From: Thermoanaerobaculia bacterium | GTDB lineage: Bacteria > Acidobacteriota > Thermoanaerobaculia > Multivoradales > JAHEKO01 | Direction: 5' to 3' | NCBI GenBank assembly: GCA_947259925.1 | Contig: CAMYOG010000037.1 | Coordinates: 7,516 to 71,515, forward strand | Length of the DNA stretch: 64,000 nucleotides | In this document: piece after piece, positions 28,537 to 38,125 of the stretch | Layout: each line of letters opens with the position of its first letter | How positions within the stretch are numbered: position 1 is the stretch's first letter | Notes under the pieces: generated by a model | Database searches by the model: none | What the model was told of the DNA's origin: nothing | What the model saw: only the letters and a program-made list of their open reading frames with translations | Position numbers and translations under genes: made by a program

Positions 28537-29007
28537 ATGAGCCACACTCTGGCGGAAGCCATGGTCTCCGAGTCTCGCCGCTACCCGATCTCACGCATCC
28601 TCCGGACGGCGCCGGGAATCGGACCGGTTCGAGCCGCGCAGATGCTGCCCATCGTGATCACACCGCACCGCTTCCAGACCAAGCGACAGTTCTGGGCCTA
28701 CTGTGGCTTCGGCGTCGTGACACACACATCGGGGGATTGGATCCGTGTGGGGACCGAGTGGGTGCGGGCCCCGATCCAGCAGACCCGAGGACTCAATCAG
28801 AACTTCAATCGGACGCTCAAGCAGGTCTTCAAGGGAGCCGCGATGACGGTGATCCGCTTCAAGATGGAGCCGCTCTGGACCGACTACGTCCGACTCCTCG
28901 AAAACGGTACGCGACCCAATCTCGCCCGGCTGACCATCGCGCGCAAGCTCGCCGCGGCGGTGCTCGCGATGTGGAAGAAGAAAGAGAGGTGCAACCCGAA
29001 AAGCTGA
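28537..29007 (+). pseudogene. IS110-family transposase, C-terminal fragment
   Basis: 156 residues carrying only the C-terminal Transposase_20 (IS116/IS110/IS902) domain: RILRTAPGIGPVRAAQMLPI (helix-hairpin-helix-like), KRQFWAYCGFGVVTHTSGDW and FKGAAMTVI. Complete IS110 transposases have 300-400 residues; the N-terminal DEDD catalytic domain is absent, and a TAA stop in frame (28521-28523) lies just before the ATG. It is not able to move by itself. Confidence 0.7.
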
Positions 29008-29456
29008 TCTGTGGGCCTACGAGCGGAGCTCGCAGAGACGGTTGAACGGCTCTTGCCTGCTCGACGATCCGACGGAACGATCTCGCTGGTCTCCAGGTTC
29101 GAGGGAGAGTATCCGAAGCGCGGCTCGGTCCCCGTGCCGATCCCTCCAACGAAGGATCGGCTCGGAGGTCCAACGAGAAGACTATGCCCCCTCACCGAAC
29201 CGAATGAAGAGATGGCCCCAAAGGCCCGGATGGAAGCCTGGTTCAGCTTCAGCGCAAAGAACCGGCACCGCTTCACTACCGGCGGCGCCCGTCAGCCAGC
29301 GATCCCGACAACCGAGACGCCGTAGTCCGACGCCCGAGCTACACCGCAACTGGACGTTCGATGCCAAGGTGTGTCGAACGCACCGTGGAGGTCTACCCTT
29401 GACATCGTTTCCTATGGAAGCCGCGGTTCGGGCGGTTCGGGCTCGCTGTCTCCGCT
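29008..29456 (+). mobile_element. Non-coding remainder of the IS110 element
   Basis: No gene is seen over 450 nt. The stretch ends near 29394-29412 with a sequence (CTTGACATCGTTTCCTATGG) like the 3' terminal part of IS110-type elements, which lack terminal inverted repeats and carry a non-coding region with the bridge RNA. The right boundary is therefore placed at about 29420, inferred from resemblance only. Confidence 0.35.
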
Positions 29457-29915
29457 TTGAAGCTGCAGGCGCTCAAGGAGAGCGTGCTCCTGGTCTGGCG
29501 AAAGCGGAAGCGGGAACTGGAAGAAGCACGGCCGCTCCTGGAGAAGGAGATCGCGCGGCTCGTCCAGGTCGAGCGCCACGGCAACGAGATCGACAGCTTC
29601 GACGTCGAGGCCGTCCTCGCGTTCGCCAAGTACGTCGTCCTGAACGCCCGTCGGCTGTGGGAGGAGTTCCCGCTCGAGCTTCGCCGGCGAATGCAGAAGG
29701 TCCTGTTTCCAGAAGGCCTCGTTTGGTCTGACGAGGCGTTTCGAACCCCGGTAAACTGCCTGTTCTTCAGGGACTTGGAGCGGCCGGAGATCGAGCTGGA
29801 AAAGGTGGTAGACCGTACGGGATTCGAACCCCGTACTGCCGGCGCTCAGCCGGCGGAGCTTGCCACCGGCTGCCGCTCGCTGAACGCCGAGCGCAGCATC
29901 ACGAACGCGGTGTAG
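29457..29915 (+). pseudogene. Serine-recombinase C-terminal fragment
   Basis: The frame begins with a long coiled coil (WRKRKRELEEARPLLEKEIA) and continues with LNARRLWEEFPLELRRRMQK, VLFPEGLVW and FRTPVNCLFF: the end of a large serine recombinase (zinc-ribbon/coiled-coil, then the FPEG-type tail). The catalytic resolvase domain (300 or more residues) is missing upstream. After about residue 115 the frame runs through VVDRTGFEP, which is just an antisense reading of a tRNA T-arm, and into the end of the permease gene on the other strand, so the true end is near 29810. Confidence 0.55.
29806..29836 (-). repeat. tRNA 3'-end-like sequence, probable old attachment site
   Basis: On the minus strand: CGGGG, loop TTCGAAT, CCCGT, then ACGGTCT, A, CCA: the exact spacing of T-loop, T-stem 3' strand, seven-base acceptor strand, discriminator and CCA. 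The T-stem has two mismatches, and no D-arm or anticodon arm is upstream (the TSUP permease stop is there), so it is a fragment, not a tRNA gene. It also forms the palindrome GTACGGG/CCCGTAC (29815-29836). Integrating elements with serine or tyrosine recombinases often leave such a duplicated tRNA end. Confidence 0.4.
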
Positions 29916-30745
29916 AGCACCACCGCGGCCACCAGCCAGCGCAGCCGCTCGACCGGCAGCGACTTGACGATGAACGCCGCCATCAGGACCGCCGGCACGC
30001 CCCCGAGCGTCAGGCCGAGCGCCGGCCGCAGGCTATATCTGCGCTTCTGGACGAACCGCGTGCTGGCTACCGGCATCAGGAACGCACACGAGCCCATCAT
30101 GATCGGGAACGCGACCTGCGGGTTCATTCCGAGCAGGCTGACCATGGTCATGATCGGGGCGTAGACGCCAATCCCGAGCGTCCCCAGCGCTCCAAGGACG
30201 AAGTTCACCCCGACCGCCAGGGCGAGCTGCCAGCCGGTGAGCCCGCGCGCCTCGCCACCGGCCGGGAACAGGCCGAGGTTGGTCATGACGAAGAAGCCGG
30301 CGGCGAGCAGCAGCGCGACGGCTATGCCGAGCTGGATCGGACGCCGTGGCAGGCCGGCGACGATGCCGGCGCCGAGCCAGGCGCCCACCACCGAAGCGGC
30401 GATCATCGCGATCAGCGTCACCAGGTCGACCTGGATGATCGCCACGAAGATGAACGCCTGGGCGATCACCGGCGGCGTATGGCCGACGTTGAGGGTGCCG
30501 GGGATCAGCTCGTCCGGAACGAGCCGCCAGAGCTTGAACAGCGAGGTCGTCGGCGCGAAGGAGCCGATGCCCAGGGTGTCGAAGAAGTTGGTGCCAAAGC
30601 CGATGGCGGTCTGGAGCGCGGTCGGCCGGATCTCGGCCTCGGGATTGCTCGCGCGCCGCCGCGCGATCGAGCGAACCCAGATGACGGCGAACGCCGTGCC
30701 GAGCAGGGCGAGCGCGGCCAGCAGGAGGGTCTTGGCGTCTATCAA
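29846..30745 (-). CDS. TSUP-family (TauE/SafE) membrane permease
   Basis: 299 residues with seven to eight membrane helices. Two homologous halves, each with the family's polar signature: IGFGTNFFDTLGIGSFAPTT in the first and GVNFVLGALGTLGIGVYAPI in the second. TSUP proteins export or import sulfite, sulfonates or organic acids; the solute is unknown here. The start ATG overlaps the stop of the DUF2277 gene by 4 nt, so the two form a pair. Its 3' end borders the tRNA-like remnant. Confidence 0.85.
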   Translation of the reverse strand: MIDAKTLLLAALALLGTAFAVIWVRSIARRRASNPEAEIRPTALQTAIGFGTNFFDTLGIGSFAPTTSLFKLWRLVPDELIPGTLNVGHTPPVIAQAFIFVAIIQVDLVTLIAMIAASVVGAWLGAGIVAGLPRRPIQLGIAVALLLAAGFFVMTNLGLFPAGGEARGLTGWQLALAVGVNFVLGALGTLGIGVYAPIMTMVSLLGMNPQVAFPIMMGSCAFLMPVASTRFVQKRRYSLRPALGLTLGGVPAVLMAAFIVKSLPVERLRWLVAAVVLYTAFVMLRSAFSERQPVASSAG

Positions 30746-31026
30746 GCTCGCGCGCTCATACGCTCGGTCCGGCGGCGCCAGCGCTCCCGTGCCTTCTCGG
30801 CCTCTTCTTCGCGGTTCTTGGGCGGCGCGTTCGAGACCAGACCGTCGAGCAGCCTACGGGTCACCGCGACGACCTCTTCGACCGCCCGCTCGAAGACCTC
30901 GGTGTTGGCCTTCGACGGCTTCGTCGAGCCGCTGATCTTGCGCACGTACTGCAGCGCGCTGGCGTGGATCTCCTCGTCGGTCGCCGGCGGCTCGAAGTTG
31001 TGGAGGGTCCTGATGTTCCGGCACAT
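30742..31026 (-). CDS. DUF2277 protein
   Basis: 94 residues; opens with MCRNIRTLHNFEPPAT and continues with EEIHASALQYVRKISG, which is the DUF2277 signature. The C-terminal half is a basic, charged helix (PPKNREEEAEKARERWRRRT). Function unknown in the family. Start ATG 31026. Translationally coupled to the TSUP permease that follows. Confidence 0.85.
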   Translation of the reverse strand: MCRNIRTLHNFEPPATDEEIHASALQYVRKISGSTKPSKANTEVFERAVEEVVAVTRRLLDGLVSNAPPKNREEEAEKARERWRRRTERMSARA

Positions 31027-31052
31027 GGGGGCGAGTCTACCCCCGGTGCCGA

Positions 31053-32588
31053 TTACTGGGGCAGCGTGGCGCGGGCCCGGTTCGACCACTTCGAGGGCCC
31101 CGATCCGTTGACCGCCCGTACCCGGAAGCGATAGCCGGCTCCCGAGCTGAGACCGGCGACGTCGATCCCGCCGGCGTCGGCCGAGGCCGTGGCAACGGTC
31201 ACCCAGGTCGATCCAGCCGCCGCTTGAACCTCGAAGATCTCCTCGAGCTCCGCGTTGTCGCGCCAGCTGAGCCGCACCTCGGTCGGAGAGATCGCCTCGG
31301 CACGCAGTCGCGTCGGTCGCTTCGGCCAGGCGCGCACCGGCGACCCGATCTCCAGTAGCCGTCCCTCCACCACCCGCGCCGTACCCGTGCTGGTTTGATC
31401 GACCCAGGTGACGAGCACGGTGCCGGTCGGCGAGGTCACGGCACTGGGATGCGCTTGACTGTCGATCCCCTCCGGAGTCAGGTTGAACTCCGCTCCGGAC
31501 GCCCGGCCCTTGCGTTCGAGCACGCGCGTGTGTATGTCCAGTCCCGTCCTGCCACCAGGACTCACGCTCTCCCAGGTCGAGATGGCGCGTCCCCGGCCGT
31601 AGGCCACCAGCTGCGGGTCCCACCGCAGACCGGAGGCGGTGCTCACGCGCAGCCGACCGCCCACCGGGCGGTTTCTTCCGTCGAGCTGCCGGCCGAGGAT
31701 TTCCTCGTTGCGAAGTCCGTCCCTCCAGACCACGGCGAAGCCGCCACCCTCGAGCGGAGTGATCTGGGTGAACGACTTCTCTCTCGGCAAGGTGAGATCG
31801 TCCACCACCACGACTTCGCCGATCTGCTCGCCCTCGCTCGTGAAGCGCGCGGCTTCTACGAAGTACTCGTACCCGCGCCTGCTACCGCCCAGCCGGATCC
31901 AGGAAGCGATCAGATCGCCGTTGGGCATGAAGGCCACGTCGGGTGTCACGTAGCTGCCCTCCCTCTCCGGGTTGAGCCGGAATGGCTCGCCGACCGGCTG
32001 GCCGCGGGCATTGAACCGTTGCGCTTCGATCCGATTCGTGCGGCGAAACACCATGTCCCAGGCAGCCAGGAACGTGCCGTCTGGAGCGGCCGCCAGGCTC
32101 ACACGGTGGTCGTCCTCGGTGCCCACGAGCTCACCCCGCCGGCTGACTCGGACGGTCGTCTCGGGACCGACAGGCGAGCCGCCGGAATCGAGCGCGCGCG
32201 TCGTGACGTCGTAGCCGAACCGCTCGTCTCTGCCCCAGGCGACCAGGATGGTGCCGTCGGTCGACACGGTCAGTTCGCTCAGATACGCGTGGGTCGAGGT
32301 GTCGTCGTTGACCTGGAACTCGTCACCCAGGGGCTGACCCTGGGCGTCGAATCGCCGCGCGCGGATCACGCTCGTGCAGTCTCGGCCATCGGTGGCCCAA
32401 TCGCACATGCTCCACGCCACCAGGAAGGTACCGTCGGGAGCGAAAGCGGCGCGCGCGAGGTCGATGACGCCACGGTTCGCGCTGACCTCGAACTCGGGGC
32501 CGAGCGGCCTGATCTGAGCGGCCATCGGCGTCGCGACCAGTGCCAGGACGGCAACGAGCGGCAAGAGAGGCATCTCTCGGAGAGTCAT
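31053..32588 (-). CDS. Secreted beta-repeat protein with C-terminal FN3 domain
   Basis: 511 residues. Signal peptide 1-24 ending PMAAQ. About seven repeats of the form F-x-P-(D/N)-G-x-(F/L)-(L/V)-(V/A)-(A/S)-W (APDGTFLVAWS, STDGTILVAWG, APDGTFLAAWD, MPNGDLIASWI), each followed by (R/A)RF-D-x-x-G-x-P-(V/L)-G: a propeller or solenoid. The C-terminal 90 residues are a fibronectin type III domain (RLRAEAISPTEVRLSWRDN, YRFRVRAVNGSG). Good GGAGG 8 nt before ATG 32588. Follows the subtilase gene by 13 nt on the same strand; likely co-transcribed and exported. Ligand unknown. Confidence 0.8.
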   Translation of the reverse strand: MTLREMPLLPLVAVLALVATPMAAQIRPLGPEFEVSANRGVIDLARAAFAPDGTFLVAWSMCDWATDGRDCTSVIRARRFDAQGQPLGDEFQVNDDTSTHAYLSELTVSTDGTILVAWGRDERFGYDVTTRALDSGGSPVGPETTVRVSRRGELVGTEDDHRVSLAAAPDGTFLAAWDMVFRRTNRIEAQRFNARGQPVGEPFRLNPEREGSYVTPDVAFMPNGDLIASWIRLGGSRRGYEYFVEAARFTSEGEQIGEVVVVDDLTLPREKSFTQITPLEGGGFAVVWRDGLRNEEILGRQLDGRNRPVGGRLRVSTASGLRWDPQLVAYGRGRAISTWESVSPGGRTGLDIHTRVLERKGRASGAEFNLTPEGIDSQAHPSAVTSPTGTVLVTWVDQTSTGTARVVEGRLLEIGSPVRAWPKRPTRLRAEAISPTEVRLSWRDNAELEEIFEVQAAAGSTWVTVATASADAGGIDVAGLSSGAGYRFRVRAVNGSGPSKWSNRARATLPQ

Positions 32589-32601
32589 GATGTAGGCCTC
32601 C

Positions 32602-35412
32602 TCAGTTTCGGACTCGGCTGAAATAGAGCGCGCCGGCGTCTTCTTCCGAGTGCTGGACGTCGATCCAGACCAGCGTCCTGGGAGTTGCCGCCGGTGTGGC
32701 GCGCAGGGTGAGTGGGTAGAGCGCCGCGGCGCTGCGCCGACCGCGCGACGGCTCGTAGACGGCGATCTCGGAGACCTCGCTCCAAACGACTCGGCCGCCG
32801 GCATAGTCGATTCCGCGAGTCAACGGGAAACCGTCCAGCAGCTCACTCTCGACACCGGAGTCGAGATCGTGGTGGCGCAGCGTGGCCTTGCCGCCATCGT
32901 CTAGGGTGCTGAACACCAGACTCCGATCCGAGACGGCCAGACCGACGATCCGCTTGTGCTCGGCGACGGTGGTCGCCTGCTCGGTCGACCAGTCGAATAC
33001 CCTGACCACATCCATCCCGTCCTCGAGCCGCGTGTCTTGCCAGGCCACGAGGTCGCCATCCATGTCATAGATCAACCACGAAGACCCGAGGCGCCGCTCG
33101 CTCCGTCGGTCGAGATCGATGGCCGAGAGGCCGTGGTTGACCCAGTAGGTGACCCGATCCCCGTCAACGACCGGATAGCTCCCATGGTCGACGATCGTGC
33201 GCGCCGGACACTCACCGCTCGGTCCTTCGATTACGCAGCTGAAGATCGGACTCGTCCGGTTGTCGATCTCGCTGTGCCAGACGACCCGATTCCCAGAGAT
33301 CTTGGGCTCGGTGCCGAAGACCGGTTTCTCCGTCAGCCGCTTCGAGCGCTTGGTCTTGACGTTGTACAGGTAGATGTGGCCGCGCAGGTTGTGGATCGGC
33401 TGGATGAGCTGGTTCCAGACCACCCAGTCGCCAGAGATATCAGGCGCGAACGCGAAGCCCTCGAGGTCCGCTGCGATCCGCTTGGGCCGTGATTGCACGC
33501 CGACGCTCACCACGTCGTCGTAGCTCCGGCCGTTCGACGACGTCACCACCAGCCGAAGCAGGTTCCAGCCCGACTCGAGATCGCTGCGCGTCAGAGCGCC
33601 CAGTGTTCCGTTGCGCTTCGGTGAGCGAATCGCGCCCGTGATCGGCACCCACTCGATGTCGTGCTCTCGACTGGCAAACAGCTGGTAGCTCTCGAATCCG
33701 GGGCCGGCGGCGGTGCCACGGACCGTGACCCGCGATTTGCGCGGTGCCGTCAGGTGCTTGGGCGAGGTGATCTCGGCGCTGAGGGGCGAGTCCAACGCGA
33801 GGGCTCGTCGAGCGTTGATCCGCCCCATTCCGCTGCGCAGGTCGAAGCCGATGCCCGCGATGTCATCGCTCGAAGCCCGCAAGATCTGACGGACCTCGTC
33901 CGGTCCCAGCCCGGGTCGGTTGCTCAGGATCAGCGCCGCCAGACCGGCGACGTGTGGAGCGGCCATCGACGTCCCCTGAAGCCGCATGTACTCCTTGCCA
34001 AGCGCGTTCCGGCGGCAGACCCGACACTTGCCCTTGAGCCGCAGGGACAAGATGTTCGGGCGCTCCGAGCCGCTGCGCACACCACCGGGGGCCGCCACGT
34101 CGACGGCGGCTCCGAAGCTGGTGAAGAACGTGGGCTGGTCGTCGGGCGCGCTCGCGGCGACCACGATCGGCTTCGGTCGATGGGTGTTGAGCGGGCTGCT
34201 GGCTCGGTTGTCGCGAGCCGTATTGCCGGCCGCAAAGACGACGACCGTTCCCATGGCGTACGCGATCTCGAGGGCATCGACGTGCAGCGGCACCTCCGGA
34301 CAGAAACCGCAGCCCCAGCTGTTGTTGATCACGTCGGCGCCGTTCGAGGCCGCATAGACGATCGCGGCCGCTAGATCCGCGGTCCCACCGTGGCCGTCCT
34401 TGTTGAGTCCCTTGACCGCCATGACCCGGGCCTTCGGCGCGACGCCGATGATGCCCTTGCCGTTGTTGCCGACCGCCGCGATCGTCCCGGCGATATGGGT
34501 GCCGTGAAAGTGATCGTCGATCGGATCGTTGTCGGGCTCCTTCTCGCTACGACAGCGTTGCGTACCGAATCTCATGCAGGTCGTGAAGTCCCAGCCCTGG
34601 ACGTCGTCGACGAAGCCGTTCCGGTCGTCGTCGACACCATTGCCCCGCACCTCGCGGGAGTTGCTCCAGACGTTCGCCTTGATGTCCTCGTGTCGGTAGT
34701 CGATGCCGGTGTCCACGACCGCGACCACCGTGCCCTCGCCCTGGCTCACGTCCCACGCGGGAGCCAGGTCGAGCTTGTCGGCCTTGAGCCCCCAGAGATC
34801 GTCGTACGGTTGTCCCCAGGAACCGGTCGAATGGTAGAGGGGGTCGTTCGGCACAGCCGCCGCGCGCACGAGGTAGTCCGGGTGGGCGTACTCGACGTGC
34901 GGGTTCTTCGAGAAGCCGGCGGCGGCGGCCATCGGATCGCTCCTCGGCCCCAGCTTCAGCAGGTAGACATGATGCAGGTCCGGCGGATCCACGCCCCGGC
35001 GCGCCCGACGGGAGCGGCTGGTGAACGCCCGTCGAGCCGTCTCGAGCCTCTGCCGGTGGTAGCGGCGGAGGTCGAGCATCGGGACGATCGTCTGGTCTGG
35101 AAAGAGCCGTGCCTCCTCGTCGGCGAGCCGGAAGACCGGACGAGCCGATCGGACTCCGTGAGCGCGGTGCAGCTCCTCGAACCGCTCGCCGCCATCGGCT
35201 ACGGCACCGGCAAACAACTCCCTGCGGGCCAGTAGACAGTGGACACACGAGTCGACCGAGTCGCGGTACTTGACGATCAGGCGACCCCCGACCAGGTCCC
35301 CGGGGTCCCGGCGACTCCGGCGGCCGCCATGCACACCGTCCGCCACCGGCACCAGAAGGAGAGCCAGCGCGCACACCAGCCCTATCGAGGAGATACGAGC
35401 GAATGTGGGCAT
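32602..35412 (-). CDS. Secreted subtilisin-like (S8) protease with C-terminal beta-propeller
   Basis: 936 residues. Signal peptide 1-26; an N-terminal prodomain (about 40-185) for intramolecular chaperoning; S8 catalytic domain about 205-540 with D234 (VVDTGID), H303 (HGTHIAG), N in NNSWG and S482 (GTSMAAPH). A four-cysteine insertion near 462-470 (KCRVCRR, with CGFC upstream) could make disulphides. The C-terminal 370 residues include a Big/FN3-like segment and a TolB-like propeller (DISGDWVVWNQ, ISGNRVVWHSE repeated). Such propellers hold substrate or cell surface polymers. Leads a two-gene unit with the FN3 protein. Confidence 0.9.
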   Translation of the reverse strand: MPTFARISSIGLVCALALLLVPVADGVHGGRRSRRDPGDLVGGRLIVKYRDSVDSCVHCLLARRELFAGAVADGGERFEELHRAHGVRSARPVFRLADEEARLFPDQTIVPMLDLRRYHRQRLETARRAFTSRSRRARRGVDPPDLHHVYLLKLGPRSDPMAAAAGFSKNPHVEYAHPDYLVRAAAVPNDPLYHSTGSWGQPYDDLWGLKADKLDLAPAWDVSQGEGTVVAVVDTGIDYRHEDIKANVWSNSREVRGNGVDDDRNGFVDDVQGWDFTTCMRFGTQRCRSEKEPDNDPIDDHFHGTHIAGTIAAVGNNGKGIIGVAPKARVMAVKGLNKDGHGGTADLAAAIVYAASNGADVINNSWGCGFCPEVPLHVDALEIAYAMGTVVVFAAGNTARDNRASSPLNTHRPKPIVVAASAPDDQPTFFTSFGAAVDVAAPGGVRSGSERPNILSLRLKGKCRVCRRNALGKEYMRLQGTSMAAPHVAGLAALILSNRPGLGPDEVRQILRASSDDIAGIGFDLRSGMGRINARRALALDSPLSAEITSPKHLTAPRKSRVTVRGTAAGPGFESYQLFASREHDIEWVPITGAIRSPKRNGTLGALTRSDLESGWNLLRLVVTSSNGRSYDDVVSVGVQSRPKRIAADLEGFAFAPDISGDWVVWNQLIQPIHNLRGHIYLYNVKTKRSKRLTEKPVFGTEPKISGNRVVWHSEIDNRTSPIFSCVIEGPSGECPARTIVDHGSYPVVDGDRVTYWVNHGLSAIDLDRRSERRLGSSWLIYDMDGDLVAWQDTRLEDGMDVVRVFDWSTEQATTVAEHKRIVGLAVSDRSLVFSTLDDGGKATLRHHDLDSGVESELLDGFPLTRGIDYAGGRVVWSEVSEIAVYEPSRGRRSAAALYPLTLRATPAATPRTLVWIDVQHSEEDAGALYFSRVRN

Positions 35413-35506
35413 GGTGGCGCCTCCCTGCTGGCTCCACCGGCTCTCCTCCGAGCCAGAGGAGCGTGAACGTGATCTGCTGATTGTAAGAGGCCCAGAGGGC
35501 CAAGAA

Positions 35507-36766
35507 TCAGTCGCGACTCTCGCCGATCCACTCGACCAGGGTCGAGACGCCCATACCGACGCCCACGCACAGGGTGGCCAGGCCGTAGTAGGGGGACGGC
35601 TGCGACGCCGCCCGGCGCTTCATCTCGTGCAGCAGGGTCACCAGGATGCGCGCGCCCGAGCAGCCGGTCGGATGGCCGAGGGCGATCGCGCCACCATTGA
35701 CGTTGGTCAGCTCGTGCTTCATCCCCAGCTGCTTCATCACCCCGAGCACCTGGGCGGCGAACGCCTCGTTCAGCTCGACCAAGCCGACGTCGTCGAGGGT
35801 GATCCCGGTCCGCTCGAGCAGCTTGCGGGTCGCCGGCACCGGCCCGTAGCCCATCACCCCGGGATCGACGCCGGCGACCGCCGAGCCGACCCAACGCGCC
35901 ATCGGCTGCATGCCGAGCTCGTCGGCGCGCTCCCGGCTCATGACCAGGAGCGCAGCCGCGCCGTCGTTGATGCCGCTGGCGGTCCCCGCCGTGACCGTGC
36001 CGTCCTTGCGGAACGCCGGTCGGAGCTTGGCGAGCGCTTCGAGGCTGGTGTCGAGCACGTAGCTGCCGTTCTCGCGCCGGTAGCGCGGGTGCTCGTCGGT
36101 ATCCACGATCCTGGGCTCGCCGCGCCGCTGCGGCACCGGCACCGGCGTGATCTCGTCGACGAAGCGCCCGGCGTTGATCGCCTCGACCGCCCGGCGATGG
36201 CTCTCGAGCGCGAACGCGTCCTGCTCCTCGCGCGTGATGCCCATCTCCTGGGCGATGTTCTCGGCGGTCTCGCCCAGGCTGATGATCGGATAGAGCTCGT
36301 CCATCCGGGGGTTGTGGTAGCGCCAGCCGACGGTGGTGTCCCAGGCCTGCGCCGGCTTGAAGGTCGGCGTCCGCTCCGGCTTCGGCATGCTCCAGGGCGC
36401 GCGGCTCATCGATTCGATGCCGCTCGACACGTAGACGTCTCCCTCGCCGGCGAGGATCGACTTGGCGGCCAGGTTGACGGCCTCGAGCGCCGACGCGCAG
36501 TTCCGATTGATGGTCACGCCCGGAACCTCGACCGGCCAGCCCGCCAGCAGCACGCCATGGCGAGCGACGTCGCGATTGTCCTCGCCCGCCTGGTTGCCGC
36601 ATCCGGTGTAGACATCGTCGACCAGCGCCGGATCGAGGCCGGTCCGCTCGGCGAGCGCCTTCAACGTGTGCGCCAGTAGATCGTCCGGGCGCACCGACGA
36701 GAGCCCGCCGCCGTAGGCGCCGATCGGCGTTCGGACGCCATCGATGATCACGACCTCCTTCATCAC
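35507..36766 (-). CDS. Acetyl-CoA acyltransferase (thiolase)
   Basis: 419 residues, a complete thiolase II. N-terminal nucleophile C90 in [29 protein letters not shown] with the catalytic His, and the second Cys in [12 protein letters not shown]. Catalyses CoA-dependent cleavage or condensation of 3-ketoacyl-CoA; the sequence ([20 protein letters not shown]) is of the FadA/PcaF-like class but the chain length cannot be told. Two consecutive ATG codons open the frame. It stands alone, facing the YcaQ-type gene across a 128-nt intergenic with a direct repeat. Confidence 0.9.
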   Translation of the reverse strand: MMKEVVIIDGVRTPIGAYGGGLSSVRPDDLLAHTLKALAERTGLDPALVDDVYTGCGNQAGEDNRDVARHGVLLAGWPVEVPGVTINRNCASALEAVNLAAKSILAGEGDVYVSSGIESMSRAPWSMPKPERTPTFKPAQAWDTTVGWRYHNPRMDELYPIISLGETAENIAQEMGITREEQDAFALESHRRAVEAINAGRFVDEITPVPVPQRRGEPRIVDTDEHPRYRRENGSYVLDTSLEALAKLRPAFRKDGTVTAGTASGINDGAAALLVMSRERADELGMQPMARWVGSAVAGVDPGVMGYGPVPATRKLLERTGITLDDVGLVELNEAFAAQVLGVMKQLGMKHELTNVNGGAIALGHPTGCSGARILVTLLHEMKRRAASQPSPYYGLATLCVGVGMGVSTLVEWIGESRD

Positions 36767-36789
36767 CTCGAAACCCTATACCGAATTGC

Positions 36790-36850
36790 GGTGACAGGCA
36801 CCACACCAAGGCACGAATCGCGAGGATTTCCGGTGACAGGCACCGCACCA
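36790..36850 (+). repeat. Direct repeat, two 19-bp copies
   Basis: GGTGACAGGCACCACACCA at 36790-36808 and GGTGACAGGCACCGCACCA at 36832-36850 differ at one base; their starts are 42 bp apart. GGTGACAGGCACC itself is close to a palindrome with a short spacer. It sits in the divergent intergenic of the thiolase and YcaQ-type genes. Such repeats can be operators or a dispersed REP-like unit. Confidence 0.5.
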
Positions 36851-36894
36851 CGCTACAGATCCGCGCTGTCGGTTGAGTAAACTGTCTCCCGATC

Positions 36895-38124
36895 TTGAGC
36901 GAGATCGTGGCCTCCATTCCGAATCGAGCCTTCCGGCGCGCCCTGATCAGCTTGAACGGGCTCGGATCCCCGCTCAGTGACGACCCGCTGCCTTCGCCCA
37001 CGACCACGTCGTCGGCCGAGTGGGTCGACGGTATGGTCCGGCGGCTCGGCTTCGTCCAGGTCGACGCGGTCTCGGCGGTCGAGCGCGCCCAGCATCAGAT
37101 CCTCTTCTCGCGCAATCGACGCTACCTGCAGGAGTGGCTGGACGACCGCATCGAGGTCGCCCGCACGCTGTTCGAGAACTGGACCCACGACGCCGCGATC
37201 CTGCCCAGCGACGTCTATCCCTACTGGCGCCACTTCTTCGAGCGCTTCCGGCGCTACGAGGCCCATCCGGGATACAAGCGTTACTTCAGCGGCGTCAGCC
37301 GGAGCGATCTCGATCGGGTCCTGCGCCGGATCCGCCGGGAGGGGCCGCTGAAGCCGCGCGATTTCGATCCCGAAAAGGTGCGCTTTGTCGGGATCGACCC
37401 CGAAGCCGCCGGCTTCCCGGTACCGACGGTCGCCAAGGTGGCGATGGAGTGGCTCTGGCGGACCGGCAAGCTGGCGGTGACCCGCCGGGACAAGCGCGAG
37501 AAGGTCTACGATCTGGCCGAGCGGGTGGTGCCGGAGGAGCATCGCGAGCGCCGCGTATCCCGTGCCGAGTACACCGAGTGGGCGTGTCGGCAAGCCCTCC
37601 GCCGCCTCGGCGCCGCCACGCCGGCGCAGATCGCGCGCTTCTTCCACGCCGTTTCGACCGAGCAGGCGACCCGCTGGTGCGAGCGAGTGCTCGGCAAGGA
37701 CGTCGCGCGGGTGCGGGTGCAGCTGGCGGACAGGGGCTCGACCACCGCGCCGGTCTACGCGATGACCGAGGATCTCGATCGCCTGGCGGCGGCTCCGGCG
37801 GCGCCCCGCCGGCTACGACTCCTCAACCCGTTCGATCCACTGATCCACGATCGGCAGCGGACCGAGCGGCTCTTCGGCTTCGACTACGCGCTCGAGATCT
37901 TCGTGCCGGCCAAGAAACGGAAGTGGGGCTACTACGTCCTGCCGATCCTGGAGGGCGAGCGCTTCACCGGCCGGGTCGACGTCAAGGCGGACCGTAAAGC
38001 GGGCACGCTCAACGTGATCGCCCTCTACTGGGAGCCGGGCATCGTGGAGACCGCGCGACGCCAGGAGCAGCTGGAGCGCGAGCTCGGGCGGCTGGCGAAG
38101 TTCTGCGGGGTCACACGGAGCTAG
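36895..38124 (+). CDS. YcaQ-type winged-helix protein (DNA crosslink glycosylase family)
   Basis: 409 residues. The N-terminal third has LGFVQVDAVSAVERAQHQIL, equivalent to the QxD-type active-site segment of E. coli YcaQ/DUF1006 proteins that unhook interstrand crosslinks, then NWTHDAAILPSDVYPYWR and tandem winged-helix parts, and near the C-terminus LLNPFDPLIHDRQRTERLFG, FDYALEIFVPAKKRKWGYYV and FTGRVDVKADRKAG, the usual conserved block. The best start is TTG at 36895, but GTG at 36907 is also possible; no clear Shine-Dalgarno. 1 nt before the YcxB-like gene, so probably bicistronic. Confidence 0.8.
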   Translation: MSEIVASIPNRAFRRALISLNGLGSPLSDDPLPSPTTTSSAEWVDGMVRRLGFVQVDAVSAVERAQHQILFSRNRRYLQEWLDDRIEVARTLFENWTHDAAILPSDVYPYWRHFFERFRRYEAHPGYKRYFSGVSRSDLDRVLRRIRREGPLKPRDFDPEKVRFVGIDPEAAGFPVPTVAKVAMEWLWRTGKLAVTRRDKREKVYDLAERVVPEEHRERRVSRAEYTEWACRQALRRLGAATPAQIARFFHAVSTEQATRWCERVLGKDVARVRVQLADRGSTTAPVYAMTEDLDRLAAAPAAPRRLRLLNPFDPLIHDRQRTERLFGFDYALEIFVPAKKRKWGYYVLPILEGERFTGRVDVKADRKAGTLNVIALYWEPGIVETARRQEQLERELGRLAKFCGVTRS

Positions 38125-38125
38125 C

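Noticed and set aside
29806..29836. A complete tRNA gene on the minus strand
   Set aside because: Only the T-loop and acceptor 3' half are present; no D-arm or anticodon arm is found upstream, where the permease gene's stop lies, and the T-stem has two mismatches.
36790..36850. CRISPR array
   Set aside because: Only two copies with a single spacer-like interval of 23 bp; no leader or cas genes are in the window.
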